Positions 22,894 through 31,780 of a DNA stretch of 64,000 bases are shown here, one piece after another. A model generated the notes under the pieces. That model searched no databases. It worked only from the letters and a program-made list of their open reading frames with translations, and had not been told where the DNA came from. Both the position numbers and the translations under genes were made by a program. The stretch comes from Methylothermaceae bacterium. Lineage in GTDB: Bacteria > Pseudomonadota > Gammaproteobacteria > Methylococcales > Methylothermaceae. Location: contig JALSIB010000009.1 of NCBI GenBank assembly GCA_026981855.1, positions 31,553 through 95,552 of the forward strand, in the 5' to 3' direction. Numbering within the stretch: the stretch's first letter is position 1; the number at the start of each line of letters is the position of its first letter.

Positions 22894-23805
22894 ATGGTTG
22901 ATATGACGACATCCAAAGCTTCCCTTCTGACCCATACCCTGACGCTGCGTATTCTCACTGCTGTGGTTCTGATACCGGTGGTGCTTGGGGCGGTGTACAA
23001 ACTCCCGGTGAGCGGCTTCCTGATCGCCTGGGGCGTGGTGATTCTTGCGGCCGCCTGGGAGTGGAGCCGGTTGACCGGAATCGTGAATCCCCTTGGCCGG
23101 GTGGCGTTTGTGGCAATGGTTCTGACGGCGCAATTTCTGGCATGGTACTGGCCAAAACTGTTAATGTGGGTTTCGGATTTGATCAACTGGCCGGAACTCG
23201 TCCGGGCGGTGGTGTTACTCGATCATATCGTCTGGCCCACCGTCGTTTTCTGGTTGTTGCTGGGGTTCGCCTTCCGCACCTGGCCGGAAAAAATGAAACA
23301 GAATCCCTGGCCAAAGGGCTTGAAAATATTCGTGGCGTGGTTCGTCCTGGTTACCGCTTGGTTGTTGGCCGGGAGATTGCGGGCGAATTTTGGCAACGCA
23401 TCGATCATCTACCTGCTTTTTTTGATCTGGATAGCCGATACCGTGGCTTACTTCGTCGGGAAAAAGTGGGGCAGGACGCCATTGGTCCCGGCGATCAGCC
23501 CGGGCAAGACCATGGAAGGCGTATACGGGGCAGTATTGGCCACTGCGGCGTATGCGGCCGCGGTGGGGTATTTCATGGAATTTGAGACCAAGCTCATTCT
23601 CGATTTCACCATGCTCTCGGTGATCGCGGTGCTGGTGTCGATCTGTGGAGACCTTCTGATCAGCCTGTACAAACGCTGGTCCGGGGTCAAGGATTCCGGC
23701 AGATTGCTGCCCGGGCACGGGGGGCTGCTCGATCGTATCGACAGTCTGCTGGCTGCCAGCGCCGTCTTGTACGCGGGCTTTTTCGGGCGGGTGCTGTTTT
23801 GGTAA
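22894..23805 (+). CDS. cdsA: Phosphatidate cytidylyltransferase
   Basis: CdsA makes CDP-diacylglycerol from phosphatidic acid and CTP, the precursor used by PssA. The 303-residue polytopic membrane protein has about eight hydrophobic segments and the family signature in its last third: ISPGKTMEG, then [20 protein letters not shown] and DRIDSL. The start may be the ATG at 22894 or 22903. Its stop overlaps the dxr start by 7 nt. Confidence 0.95.
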   Translation: MVDMTTSKASLLTHTLTLRILTAVVLIPVVLGAVYKLPVSGFLIAWGVVILAAAWEWSRLTGIVNPLGRVAFVAMVLTAQFLAWYWPKLLMWVSDLINWPELVRAVVLLDHIVWPTVVFWLLLGFAFRTWPEKMKQNPWPKGLKIFVAWFVLVTAWLLAGRLRANFGNASIIYLLFLIWIADTVAYFVGKKWGRTPLVPAISPGKTMEGVYGAVLATAAYAAAVGYFMEFETKLILDFTMLSVIAVLVSICGDLLISLYKRWSGVKDSGRLLPGHGGLLDRIDSLLAASAVLYAGFFGRVLFW

Positions 23806-24971
23806 AGAGACTGTGTATTCTGGGAGCGACCGGCTCCATCGGTTTGAGCACCCTGGATGTGGTGTCGCGACATCCGGAAAAATATGAAGTGGTGGCGCTC
23901 ACCTGTCATCATCGGGTCGAGGAGCTGTTTCAACTGTGCTTGCGCCATCGTCCCCGTTATGCCGTTGTGGGAGAGGAACGGTCGATTCCAGGACTGCAGG
24001 GCAGGTTGAGGGAAGCCGGGCTGCCGACCGAGGTGGTTGCAGGTACCCAGGCCCTGGTGGATGTCGCCACCTTGCCCGAAGTGGATTATGTGATGGCCGC
24101 CATCGTCGGCGCGGCCGGTCTTCTGCCCACGCTCGCCGCAGCCAGAGAAGGCAAGAGAATTCTGTTGGCCAACAAGGAGGCACTGGTGATCTCGGGGCCC
24201 ATCTTCATGGATGCCGTGCGCCACTCCGGAGCGGACCTGTTGCCCATAGACAGCGAGCACAACGCCATATTTCAGTGTATGCCCGCAGGGTACCACGCGG
24301 GGAAAGATCCCGCGGCGGTGCGAAAGATATTGTTGACCGCATCGGGCGGGCCTTTCCTCAACACTCCCCTTGAGCATCTGCCCAAAGTGACGCCGGAAGA
24401 AGCGGTGGCGCATCCGAAATGGGATATGGGCAAGAAGATCTCGGTGGATTCGGCCACCATGATGAACAAGGGCCTGGAAGTCATCGAGGCCAGCTTGCTG
24501 TTCGCCGTCCCGCCGGAACGGATACAGGTGGTGATTCATCCCCAAAGCGTGATCCATTCCCTGGTGGACTATGAGGATGGGTCGGTGCTGGCGGAACTGG
24601 GCAACCCGGACATGCGGATTCCCATCGCCTACGGTCTGGCCTGGCCGGAAAGAATCGAGTCCGGGGTCGAGCCTCTGGACTTGTTCGAAATCGCGCGGCT
24701 GGATTTTCAGCCCCCGGATCTGGCGCGTTTCCCGTGTCTTCGTCTGGCTTTCGAGGCTGCTCAAGCCGGCGGTACGGCGCCGGCACTGCTCAATGCCGCC
24801 AATGAGGTCGCGGTGGCCGCTTTCCTGGAAGGAAGGATTCCCTATACGGGCATCGCCGAGGTGATTGGCGATACACTCGACAGACTTTCTCCCACTGCTG
24901 CCGATGATCTGGACAGTGTGTTGGCTGCAGATGCCGAGGCGCGCCGGTTTGCCGAAAGCCAGATTCCCTAG
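23799..24971 (+). CDS. dxr: 1-deoxy-D-xylulose 5-phosphate reductoisomerase
   Basis: Dxr (IspC) makes 2-C-methyl-D-erythritol 4-phosphate in the non-mevalonate isoprenoid pathway. The 390-residue enzyme has the NADPH loop LGATGSIG at residues 8-15, LLANKEALV, the metal motif DSEHNAIFQ, and [17 protein letters not shown]. The start is a TTG inside the end of cdsA, chosen because no other start precedes the conserved [11 protein letters not shown] and a GGGCGGG site is well spaced. uppS and dxr being adjacent links isoprenoid supply and use. Confidence 0.95.
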   Translation: MVKRLCILGATGSIGLSTLDVVSRHPEKYEVVALTCHHRVEELFQLCLRHRPRYAVVGEERSIPGLQGRLREAGLPTEVVAGTQALVDVATLPEVDYVMAAIVGAAGLLPTLAAAREGKRILLANKEALVISGPIFMDAVRHSGADLLPIDSEHNAIFQCMPAGYHAGKDPAAVRKILLTASGGPFLNTPLEHLPKVTPEEAVAHPKWDMGKKISVDSATMMNKGLEVIEASLLFAVPPERIQVVIHPQSVIHSLVDYEDGSVLAELGNPDMRIPIAYGLAWPERIESGVEPLDLFEIARLDFQPPDLARFPCLRLAFEAAQAGGTAPALLNAANEVAVAAFLEGRIPYTGIAEVIGDTLDRLSPTAADDLDSVLAADAEARRFAESQIP

Positions 24972-24988
24972 CCGATTCCGGAGTCATC

Positions 24989-26353
24989 ATGGAAGCCTTC
25001 GCTCATAACCTGTTCTTTTTCATCGTAGCCATAGGCGTCCTGATCACATTCCACGAATTTGGCCATTTCTGGGTTGCGCGGAAAGCCGGTGTCAAAGTGC
25101 TGCGCTTCTCCATCGGATTCGGCCCACCCCTTTGGCGATACCGGAAATCCCCCCACGATACCGAATTCGTGATCGCGGCGATGCCGTTGGGCGGATATGT
25201 CAGGATGGTGGATGAGCGCGAAGGCGAGGTGGCGCCTGAAGATCTGCCCTATGCCTTCAATCGTCAGCCTCTTGCCAAGCGCGTGGCGATCGTCGCGGCC
25301 GGTCCTTTGTTCAATTTGTTGCTGGCGGTATTGCTGTACTGGGTCGTTCTCATCAGCGGCGAAGCGGGACTCAGGCCCCTTGTGGCCCCCCCCCAGCCGG
25401 GAACGTTGGCCGCGCAGGCGGGCTTCCAGGAGGGGGATGAAATCCTCTCGGTGGAGGGAGAGCGGACGCCCACCTGGAATCAGGTGGTGGGGCGGCTCAC
25501 CGCAGAGATGATGAAAGATCGGACGATTCGCTTCGAAGTGAAGACATCCGCCGGTGAACGAACAGTCAGAATCCTGCAGATTCCCGGGGAACTGGCCGAT
25601 GATCCGGCTAAATTGGGCACCCGGCTGGGTCTCAAGCCCTGGGAGCCGCCGATTCCCGCCGTGATCCAGAGAATCGAGCCGGCAAGCCCCGCCGAACAGG
25701 CTGGACTGGAGGCGGGGGACAGAATCGTCGCCGTCAATGGGGAGAAGATCGACGATTGGCGCCAATTGGTGGCGATCGTCAGAGAGAATCCGGGAAAGAT
25801 GTTGCGCCTGGAGGTCGAACGAAACGGCAGGCGTTTGTCCTTGACCCTGATACCGGAGACGGTCGCCGGTCCCGATGGCGGGGAAAGGGGCCGTATCGGG
25901 GCTGGCGTGAAGGTTCCTGAGGGTGTGTACGAGCGAATGAAGGTGACGTATCGTTTGGGGCCCTTCGAGGCGCTGACGAGCGCTGTCGGCAGAACCGCGG
26001 AGTTCTCCTGGCTGACCTTGAAAATGATGGGGAAAATGGTGATTGGGGAAGCATCGGTCAAAAATCTCTCCGGCCCCATCAGCATCGCCCAATATGCGGG
26101 ACAATCGGCGGCTTTGGGGGTGAACTATTTTCTCAAGTTTCTTGCCATAGTGAGTATCAGTCTGGGCGTTTTGAACCTGCTGCCCATCCCCATGCTGGAT
26201 GGCGGGCACCTGTTGTTCTATTTGATCGAAGGGGTTCGGGGCAGACCGCTTCCCGACGAGACGATAGCCATGGCACAACAGATAGGGATGACGATCCTGC
26301 TGGCATTGATGGCCCTGGCCTTCATCCTGGACATCCAACGGCTTTTCCATTGA
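24989..26353 (+). CDS. rseP: RseP-family site-2 metalloprotease
   Basis: RseP is the intramembrane zinc protease that cleaves the anti-sigma factor RseA in the envelope stress response. The 454 residues have the HEFGH zinc site at residues 22-26 in the first membrane helix, two tandem PDZ domains (about 120-290), and the NLLPIPMLDGGHL motif supplying the third ligand. In most relatives bamA follows; here a dsbC-like gene follows after 10 nt. Confidence 0.95.
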   Translation: MEAFAHNLFFFIVAIGVLITFHEFGHFWVARKAGVKVLRFSIGFGPPLWRYRKSPHDTEFVIAAMPLGGYVRMVDEREGEVAPEDLPYAFNRQPLAKRVAIVAAGPLFNLLLAVLLYWVVLISGEAGLRPLVAPPQPGTLAAQAGFQEGDEILSVEGERTPTWNQVVGRLTAEMMKDRTIRFEVKTSAGERTVRILQIPGELADDPAKLGTRLGLKPWEPPIPAVIQRIEPASPAEQAGLEAGDRIVAVNGEKIDDWRQLVAIVRENPGKMLRLEVERNGRRLSLTLIPETVAGPDGGERGRIGAGVKVPEGVYERMKVTYRLGPFEALTSAVGRTAEFSWLTLKMMGKMVIGEASVKNLSGPISIAQYAGQSAALGVNYFLKFLAIVSISLGVLNLLPIPMLDGGHLLFYLIEGVRGRPLPDETIAMAQQIGMTILLALMALAFILDIQRLFH

Positions 26354-26363
26354 AGAGACACTT

Positions 26364-27074
26364 ATGAAAAAAACAGTATGGTTGATCATCCTGCTGGCGT
26401 CCTTTCCCCTCCTGGCGGAGGAGGCCGGTCAGATCGGGAAATTGCGTCAAGCACTGACAAAGTCCCTGGACGGCGCCAAAATAGACGCCATTCGGGAGTC
26501 CGAAATCGACGGGTTGTTCGAAGTCGTGATCGGTCCCAGGCTCTATTACGTCTCCAAGGATGGCCGTTATCTGCTGCAGGGGCACCTGATCGACCTGCTC
26601 ACCCGGACCGATGTCACGGAAGCCAGATTGAAACAGGCCCGCATCAAGGCGCTGGAGAATATGAGCGAGGACAAGATGATTGTCTTTTCGCCCGCCGAAC
26701 CGGAGCATACGATAACGGTCTTTACCGATATAGATTGTGGCTATTGCCGCCGGTTGCATTCCCAGATCGATGAGTATCTGAAACGCGGGATCCGGGTGCG
26801 GTACATGTTTTTTCCCCGGGCGGGAAAGGATTCGGAGTCTTACGACAAAGCGGTCGCGGTATGGTGCGCCAAAGACAGGCGGAAGGCTTTGACCGGGGCC
26901 AAACAAGGGCAAGCCATCGAGATGAAGCGTTGTGACAATCCGGTGGATGAGCATATGCGGTTGGCGCAGGATTTCGGAGTGAGCGGGACGCCGATGATCA
27001 TTACCGACGGTGGGGTCGTTCTGCCGGGTTATGTGCCTCCCGATGCCCTGGAGCGATACCTCAAAGCCCAATGA
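26364..27074 (+). CDS. dsbC: DsbC-type thiol:disulfide isomerase
   Basis: DsbC rearranges wrong disulfides in periplasmic proteins. The 236-residue precursor starts with a signal peptide (MKKTVWLIILLASFPLLAEE). An N-terminal dimerisation domain is followed by a thioredoxin fold with active site CGYC (C125, C128) and a cis-Pro loop SGTPMI. Two further Cys, at VWCAKD and KRCDNP, match the structural disulfide of DsbC. The stop overlaps the next gene (ATGA). Confidence 0.92.
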   Translation: MKKTVWLIILLASFPLLAEEAGQIGKLRQALTKSLDGAKIDAIRESEIDGLFEVVIGPRLYYVSKDGRYLLQGHLIDLLTRTDVTEARLKQARIKALENMSEDKMIVFSPAEPEHTITVFTDIDCGYCRRLHSQIDEYLKRGIRVRYMFFPRAGKDSESYDKAVAVWCAKDRRKALTGAKQGQAIEMKRCDNPVDEHMRLAQDFGVSGTPMIITDGGVVLPGYVPPDALERYLKAQ

Positions 27075-27601
27075 TCTTGGGTCGCCGGGGCCGGGTGCTG
27101 GTCCATACCGGAGAGGGTAAAGGTAAGTCATCCAGTGCCTTTGGAACGGCATTTCGCGCTGCGGGCTGGGGAATGCGGGTATGCGTGATCCAGTTCATCA
27201 AGGGCCAGTGGCAGACCGGCGAACAGCGTGCCGCAGAGCGTTTTGACAATCTGGAATGGCACGCATTGGGGGATGGTTTCACCTGGGATACCAAGAACCC
27301 CGAGCAGGATCGTCGAACGACCCGGCGGATCTGGCGATTCAGCCAGGAGAAGATCGAGAGCGAAGCGTACGATCTGGTGGTGCTCGACGAAATCAATTAT
27401 TGTTGTGGCTATGGCTGGCTCAGCGGAGAGGAGGTCGCGGCGTTCATCCGTGGGCGCAAAGCTGCCTGGGTGCATTTGATCTTGACGGGGAGAAAGGCGC
27501 CCCGGGAAGTGGTCGAAGTGGCCGACACCGTTACCGAAATGCGGCTGGTCAAACATGCCTTCGACCAAGGCATTGTGGCTCAGAAGGGGATCGAATTTTA
27601 A
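27071..27601 (+). CDS. cobO: Corrinoid adenosyltransferase CobO/BtuR type
   Basis: The enzyme transfers an adenosyl group from ATP to Co(I) corrinoids to make adenosylcobalamin. The 176-residue protein has the P-loop GEGKGKS at residues 14-20, the QFIKGQWQTGE segment, and the conserved VVLDEINYCCGYGWL motif. No other cobalamin gene is nearby, so it may serve salvage or a pathway located elsewhere. It is probably translated from the same message as dsbC and the ELM1 gene. Confidence 0.92.
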   Translation: MILGRRGRVLVHTGEGKGKSSSAFGTAFRAAGWGMRVCVIQFIKGQWQTGEQRAAERFDNLEWHALGDGFTWDTKNPEQDRRTTRRIWRFSQEKIESEAYDLVVLDEINYCCGYGWLSGEEVAAFIRGRKAAWVHLILTGRKAPREVVEVADTVTEMRLVKHAFDQGIVAQKGIEF

Positions 27602-27604
27602 TCC

Positions 27605-28651
27605 ATGTCGGTGTGGTGGCTGGTGGACGACAGGCCCGGCAATCTGACTCAGTCCTCAGGATTGCTGGATGCCTTGAAGCTTCCATACCAATGCAAGCAC
27701 TTGAATTTCGGTATCATCCCGGCTTCCGGGAATGTTTGCCGTACCCGCTTCCCGGAACTGGCGCCTCCCTGGCCGAGGCTGTTGATCACCACCGGAGGGC
27801 GTACGGCCTTGCCTGCGGAGTGGGTCAAAAAGCAAAGTGGCGGAATGACGAAGGTCGTCATGCTCGGGCGCAAGGGTGCGCGCAGACTGCTGAGCTTTGA
27901 TGCCGTGGTGGTGCCTTTCTATGCCAGATTGCCGAAACGGGACAATCTCATCGAAACCCTCCTTCCCCTGTGCCGGGTGAACACGCGATCATTGCGTCAG
28001 GCGGCCATGCAATGTCCTGGCCTCCTGAGCAGCGCCGATAAGCCCCGGGTCGTGGTTCTTGTCGGCGGTCACAGTGGGCGTTTTCTTTGGAATACGGAAA
28101 TCGCCTTGCAAATGGCGAAGGATTTGTCCCAGTGGGTCGCCACCCAAGGCGGCTCGCTTACGCTGATTGCGAGCCGCCGCACCGGTGAGGAGGAAACGGC
28201 GGCCCTGGCGCGTGGATTGAGTGGCAAGGGAACATTGATTGCCTGGAAACCTGGCGTGAGCGTGCCTTATTTGTCTTATCTGGCTGCCGCCGATGTGCTG
28301 GTGGTGACCGGCGACAGTGAATCGATGCTGGCCGAGGCGCTGGCCACCTCCTCTCCCGTATATCTCTACAGGTTGCCCGAACTGACGGTTACGGCCAAGA
28401 AAAGATATAAGACGATATGGCGAGTGACGCTTTATTCTTTTTTGAAAAAACGGGAGGAGTATGCCAAGTGGATACATGAAGGAAGGGTACTGCCCCCCCC
28501 GCGGGACTATGCCGCGTTACATGAAAAACTGGAAGGGTTGGGCCGGTTGCGCTACTTCTTCCCTGCTGTGGAGCTGGTGACGGCCAAGCGGCGCCCCCTC
28601 AACGAGGCGGAGGGTGTGGCCGCCGAGCTGCGCCGCCGCGGGGTGATTTGA
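27605..28651 (+). CDS. ELM1 (DUF1022) family protein, putative GT-B fold
   Basis: The 348-residue protein resembles the family named after the plant mitochondrial fission factor ELM1. Recognisable features are WWLVDDRPGNLTQSSGL at the N-terminus, VVVLVGGHSGRF in the middle and VVTGDSESMLAEAL in the C-terminal half. The last pattern is like a nucleotide-sugar binding region of GT-B glycosyltransferases, but no activity is established. It starts 3 nt after cobO and ends 13 nt from the convergent nucleotidyltransferase gene. Confidence 0.8.
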   Translation: MSVWWLVDDRPGNLTQSSGLLDALKLPYQCKHLNFGIIPASGNVCRTRFPELAPPWPRLLITTGGRTALPAEWVKKQSGGMTKVVMLGRKGARRLLSFDAVVVPFYARLPKRDNLIETLLPLCRVNTRSLRQAAMQCPGLLSSADKPRVVVLVGGHSGRFLWNTEIALQMAKDLSQWVATQGGSLTLIASRRTGEEETAALARGLSGKGTLIAWKPGVSVPYLSYLAAADVLVVTGDSESMLAEALATSSPVYLYRLPELTVTAKKRYKTIWRVTLYSFLKKREEYAKWIHEGRVLPPPRDYAALHEKLEGLGRLRYFFPAVELVTAKRRPLNEAEGVAAELRRRGVI

Positions 28652-28664
28652 AGGGGGGTGGAAA

Positions 28665-29444
28665 TCAGCGGGTGCCGGTATGGATCGCCTTTGCATCCCC
28701 CCAATATTCCGTTCCCCAGTTCCAGGCCGCGATCATGGATTCGGCATGTTTCAGGTCCAATGGATAATCGACCTCGGCCCAGTCGAGCCCTTCCACCGAT
28801 GCGGTCCATACCGCCCGGGTTTCATTGGCGATCTGATCGATGACAGACAGATACCATCTTTCCAGCGCCACCGGCTCCTGCATACAACGTTCGATGGTGG
28901 CGCGAAAGATCCGGGCACCTTCGGAATCGAAGCGAATCATACCGATGGATTCGCCATCTACCTGTTCCAGGGGAAGTTTTTTGCCGATCGACAGCAATCG
29001 CTCGTCGTCGAGAATGAGCTTCATGTCGTCCTCGTCGTAATGAGGCTTGTGATCCCGCGCCAGAGTGATGGGGTGTTGTCCGCCCGAAAGCAGCCGTTGC
29101 GCCACCGAAGGTTCGAACAAAGTGTCGCCATTGATCAGCAGGAAATCCCCCGCGAAGTGTTCCCGCACCATCCAGCAACTGGCCAGATTGTCGGCAACTT
29201 CGAAAAAGGGATTGAAAACGACATCGACAGCGCCTTTCCCGTAGCGGTTGTCCAGCAGGTCGTGAACCTTGTCGGCCTTGTATCCGGTCACCACGACAAT
29301 CTCGTCGACAGCGTTTTCCCTGAGGGCGTCAATCTGCCATTCGATGAGGGTCTTGCCCTCGATACGCAAGGTGCATTTGGGCCTTTCCGCGGTGAGAGGC
29401 AAAAGCCGGGAACCCTGTCCGGCGCTGAGAATGATGGCTTTCAT
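28665..29444 (-). CDS. Sugar/phospho-alcohol nucleotidyltransferase (cytidylyltransferase-like)
   Basis: The 259-residue protein is a single nucleotidyltransferase domain. MKAIILSAGQGSRLLPLT with ERPKC is the NTP-binding signature, VTGY follows the next strand, and INGDTLF supplies a metal Asp. The size and pattern are close to LicC-type phosphocholine and inositol-phosphate cytidylyltransferases. It is divergent from a CDP-alcohol phosphatidyltransferase, so it may make the CDP-alcohol that enzyme uses; this is an inference. The ATG at 29444 was chosen because it begins the conserved motif. Confidence 0.8.
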   Translation of the reverse strand: MKAIILSAGQGSRLLPLTAERPKCTLRIEGKTLIEWQIDALRENAVDEIVVVTGYKADKVHDLLDNRYGKGAVDVVFNPFFEVADNLASCWMVREHFAGDFLLINGDTLFEPSVAQRLLSGGQHPITLARDHKPHYDEDDMKLILDDERLLSIGKKLPLEQVDGESIGMIRFDSEGARIFRATIERCMQEPVALERWYLSVIDQIANETRAVWTASVEGLDWAEVDYPLDLKHAESMIAAWNWGTEYWGDAKAIHTGTR

Positions 29445-29683
29445 GGTGCTTCCTTGAAATATGGTTGACTGTTTTGCGTTGCTGTCGGGCAACAGCAATT
29501 TCAAATTCTGATTTTTTTGTTGTTTGCGCTAATATCCTGTCGATTGTGACAGAATTATGACTTTCTGTTGAGAGAGAATATATAAAATGTTGCTCGAGCA
29601 CAAGCAGCCATAGGTAAAATTGTTGCTTTTTGACAAATCGGCCTGCAGGGCCATCGATGAAATTTCACAAGAGGTGCGAGGAG
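29445..29683. promoter_or_regulatory. AT-rich divergent promoter region
   Basis: This 239-bp region between two divergent genes is much more AT-rich than its surroundings. It contains TATAAA at 29581-29586 and a perfect TTGACA at 29630-29635, though the latter lacks a good -10 at the right distance. It also holds an inverted repeat at 29479-29498. Promoters for both genes probably lie here, but exact ones could not be fixed. Confidence 0.45.
29479..29498. repeat. Inverted repeat, possible operator or leader hairpin
   Basis: TTGCTGT (29479-29485) and ACAGCAA (29492-29498) form a 7-bp stem around a 6-nt loop, followed on the + strand by a T-rich stretch. Its location 35 bp upstream of the nucleotidyltransferase start suggests an operator or leader hairpin. 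Confidence 0.4.
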
Positions 29684-30904
29684 ATGCCTGTTTATTACCG
29701 GATTGTCGGAGCCGATACCCTGCCCATATGGGGATTGAGTCAAACTCAGAGAACTGCCAGGGTTTTGACCAAACTGCTTCAGGATGAGAAAGAGAAGCCC
29801 GAAATCTGGCCGGAGGATCCTGGTTCTTCAATCGACAGCGAAGGGGTTTTGTTGCTTCGTGCCGATTATCTGGTCGATGAACGGGTCATCGCCGGTCTGG
29901 TCAAGGGAGGAGAGATAAACCGTGTGGTGGAGAAAAACGGCGTTCCGATCGTCGCCTGGGTCGCTCCCGGGCAGGTGAAGGCGGCGGAGAAGCTGCTTTC
30001 CGGCGGGCAGCAGAGCGAGGGTTCGGTATTGACCAGGGAGCCGCTGGAAAACATGGGGGCCGCCGTTTTGCGCAAACTGCGCAAGGTTTCTCCCCCCTTC
30101 GCCCTTTTGGTGACGCGGGACACGGTCAGGCAGGTGGAACATCATCTTTTCAATGAGGCCTACAAGGGCATCACCGACCTGGTGACCAAGTGGGTGTGGC
30201 CCAGGCCCGCCGAACAGGTGGTGCGTTTCTGCGTCAGGCATGGCATCCGTCCCAATCATGTCACGGCGATGAGTTGGATACTGGCCATCTTTGCCGGAAT
30301 TTTGTTCTATCGGGGGTTTTTGTGGCCGGGTTTGTTGCTGGGCTGGATCATGACGTTCTTGGATACCGTGGATGGCAAGCTGGCCCGGGTGACGGTGGAT
30401 TCCAGTCCGTTCGGCCATTTGTTCGATCATGTCCTGGATTTGATTCACCCCCCCTTGTGGTATCTGGCCTGGGGATTGGGGTTGTCCCATTATCAGCCGC
30501 TTTTGCTCATGCTGCCGGTCATGCAGGCTTTCTGGCTGCTGTTGGCCGCCTACGTCGGGGGGCGGGTGGTAGAAGCAGTGTTCAAGAAATTCGTTGCCGG
30601 TTTCAGCATTTTCACCTGGCGACCTGCCGACTCCATCAACCGCCTGATTACTGCACGGCGCAATCCCTGCCTGATTTTGCTGACGCTCAGCCTGATCGCC
30701 GGCAGGCCGGATCTCGGCTTTGAGGCGGTCACCTTGTGGACAATCTTTTCCACCTTGTTTCTCCTGCTTCGATTGGGAGAAGCGATTTACCGCAAGAAAG
30801 CGGGCAGTCCTCTTCAATCGTGGCTGGATCGGATCGACCCGAAACGGGCCCGGGGGGTCGAGCGCTGGTTCATCACCCCGGCCGGGAAAGGCCCGGCAGA
30901 CTGA
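29684..30904 (+). CDS. CDP-alcohol phosphatidyltransferase with N-terminal extension
   Basis: The 406-residue protein has two parts. The C-terminal half, from about residue 190, is a polytopic CDP-alcohol phosphotransferase with the full signature DTVDGKLAR-x8-G-x3-D-x3-D. The N-terminal 170 residues are soluble and hydrophilic, with VLLLRADYLVDERV and VVEKNGVPIVAWV, resembling a degenerate nucleotidyltransferase-like domain. No GxGxR-type NTP loop is seen there. The ATG at 29684 has a GAGGTG site. The acceptor and product are unknown. The layout recalls inositol-phosphate cytidylyltransferase/DIPP synthase fusions, but here an active-looking transferase is a separate, divergent gene. Confidence 0.82.
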   Translation: MPVYYRIVGADTLPIWGLSQTQRTARVLTKLLQDEKEKPEIWPEDPGSSIDSEGVLLLRADYLVDERVIAGLVKGGEINRVVEKNGVPIVAWVAPGQVKAAEKLLSGGQQSEGSVLTREPLENMGAAVLRKLRKVSPPFALLVTRDTVRQVEHHLFNEAYKGITDLVTKWVWPRPAEQVVRFCVRHGIRPNHVTAMSWILAIFAGILFYRGFLWPGLLLGWIMTFLDTVDGKLARVTVDSSPFGHLFDHVLDLIHPPLWYLAWGLGLSHYQPLLLMLPVMQAFWLLLAAYVGGRVVEAVFKKFVAGFSIFTWRPADSINRLITARRNPCLILLTLSLIAGRPDLGFEAVTLWTIFSTLFLLLRLGEAIYRKKAGSPLQSWLDRIDPKRARGVERWFITPAGKGPAD

Positions 30905-30907
30905 GCG

Positions 30908-31780
30908 TTATTGCGCCTTTTGTGTGGTAAGGATTCTGGCGACGGGGCTGCCCAGTTTCAGCTTGTCGCCGGGGGCGCGTGGCAACCACTCCACCGCCCC
31001 TTGGGGAAACAGCAGGATGACGGTGGAACCCATGTTGAAGCGGCCCATCTCCTCCCCCTTGCCCAGCTCGACTTTTCCCGAGGGATAATGCCACGACTGC
31101 AGCGTAGGCCGTGTCGGTGGCGTGACCACGCCATGCCAGACGGTTTCTATGCTGGCCACCAGCAACGCGCCCACCAGCACCATGGCCATGGGGCCGGCTT
31201 CGGTGTCGAACAGGCACGCCACCCTTTCGTTTCGGGCGAACAGGTTTTCCACCGCTTCGGTCGTGGCGGGATTGACGCTGAAAAGACGCCCTGGAATATG
31301 GATCATCCGTCTCAAGGAGCCGGTGACGGGCATGTGGATTCGATGATAGTCGCGGGGTGACAAGTACAGGGTGGTGAATTCGCCATCCTCGAACCGGCTT
31401 GCCAGCTCCGGGTCGCCGAGCAAGGCGGCGGCCGAATAATCTCTGCCTTTGGCTTGAATCAACCATTGTGAGGTGAGGGCGCCCATCTGGCTGATGGTGC
31501 CATCCACCGGGCTGACGATGCTTCCCGGCTCTTCGTCGATGGGCCTGATTCCAGGCTTCAATGGCCGGGTGAAGAAGTCGTTGAAAGAGGGGTAAGCAGT
31601 TGGCTCGCCGACCGCGGCTTCGCCCATGTCGATGTCGAATTTCAGGACGAACAGGCGGATGAGGAGATCCTTGACCCAGGGGACTTTGCAGTGGGTCAGC
31701 TTTCCCACCAATCTGGAAAGTGCGTGGTGGGGCAGTGGATACTGCCACAATGCGAATAAGGATTGTTTCAAGGTGGGCAT
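30908..31780 (-). CDS. psd: Phosphatidylserine decarboxylase proenzyme
   Basis: Psd converts phosphatidylserine to phosphatidylethanolamine. The 290-residue proenzyme has the autocleavage site GST at 251-253, where Ser252 becomes the pyruvoyl group, and the candidate triad partners Asp93 (SPVDG) and His147 (RDYHRIHM). It overlaps the end of the glycerate kinase gene by 13 nt, so it is translated from the serine-cycle operon. It is convergent with the CDP-alcohol transferase, 3 nt apart. Confidence 0.95.
   Translation of the reverse strand: MPTLKQSLFALWQYPLPHHALSRLVGKLTHCKVPWVKDLLIRLFVLKFDIDMGEAAVGEPTAYPSFNDFFTRPLKPGIRPIDEEPGSIVSPVDGTISQMGALTSQWLIQAKGRDYSAAALLGDPELASRFEDGEFTTLYLSPRDYHRIHMPVTGSLRRMIHIPGRLFSVNPATTEAVENLFARNERVACLFDTEAGPMAMVLVGALLVASIETVWHGVVTPPTRPTLQSWHYPSGKVELGKGEEMGRFNMGSTVILLFPQGAVEWLPRAPGDKLKLGSPVARILTTQKAQ

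Noticed and set aside
29630..29658. Perfect TTGACA at 29630 as the promoter of the CDP-alcohol transferase
   Set aside because: The hexamer 17 bp downstream (ATCGAT) is a poor -10, and the transcript would begin almost at the ribosome-binding site.
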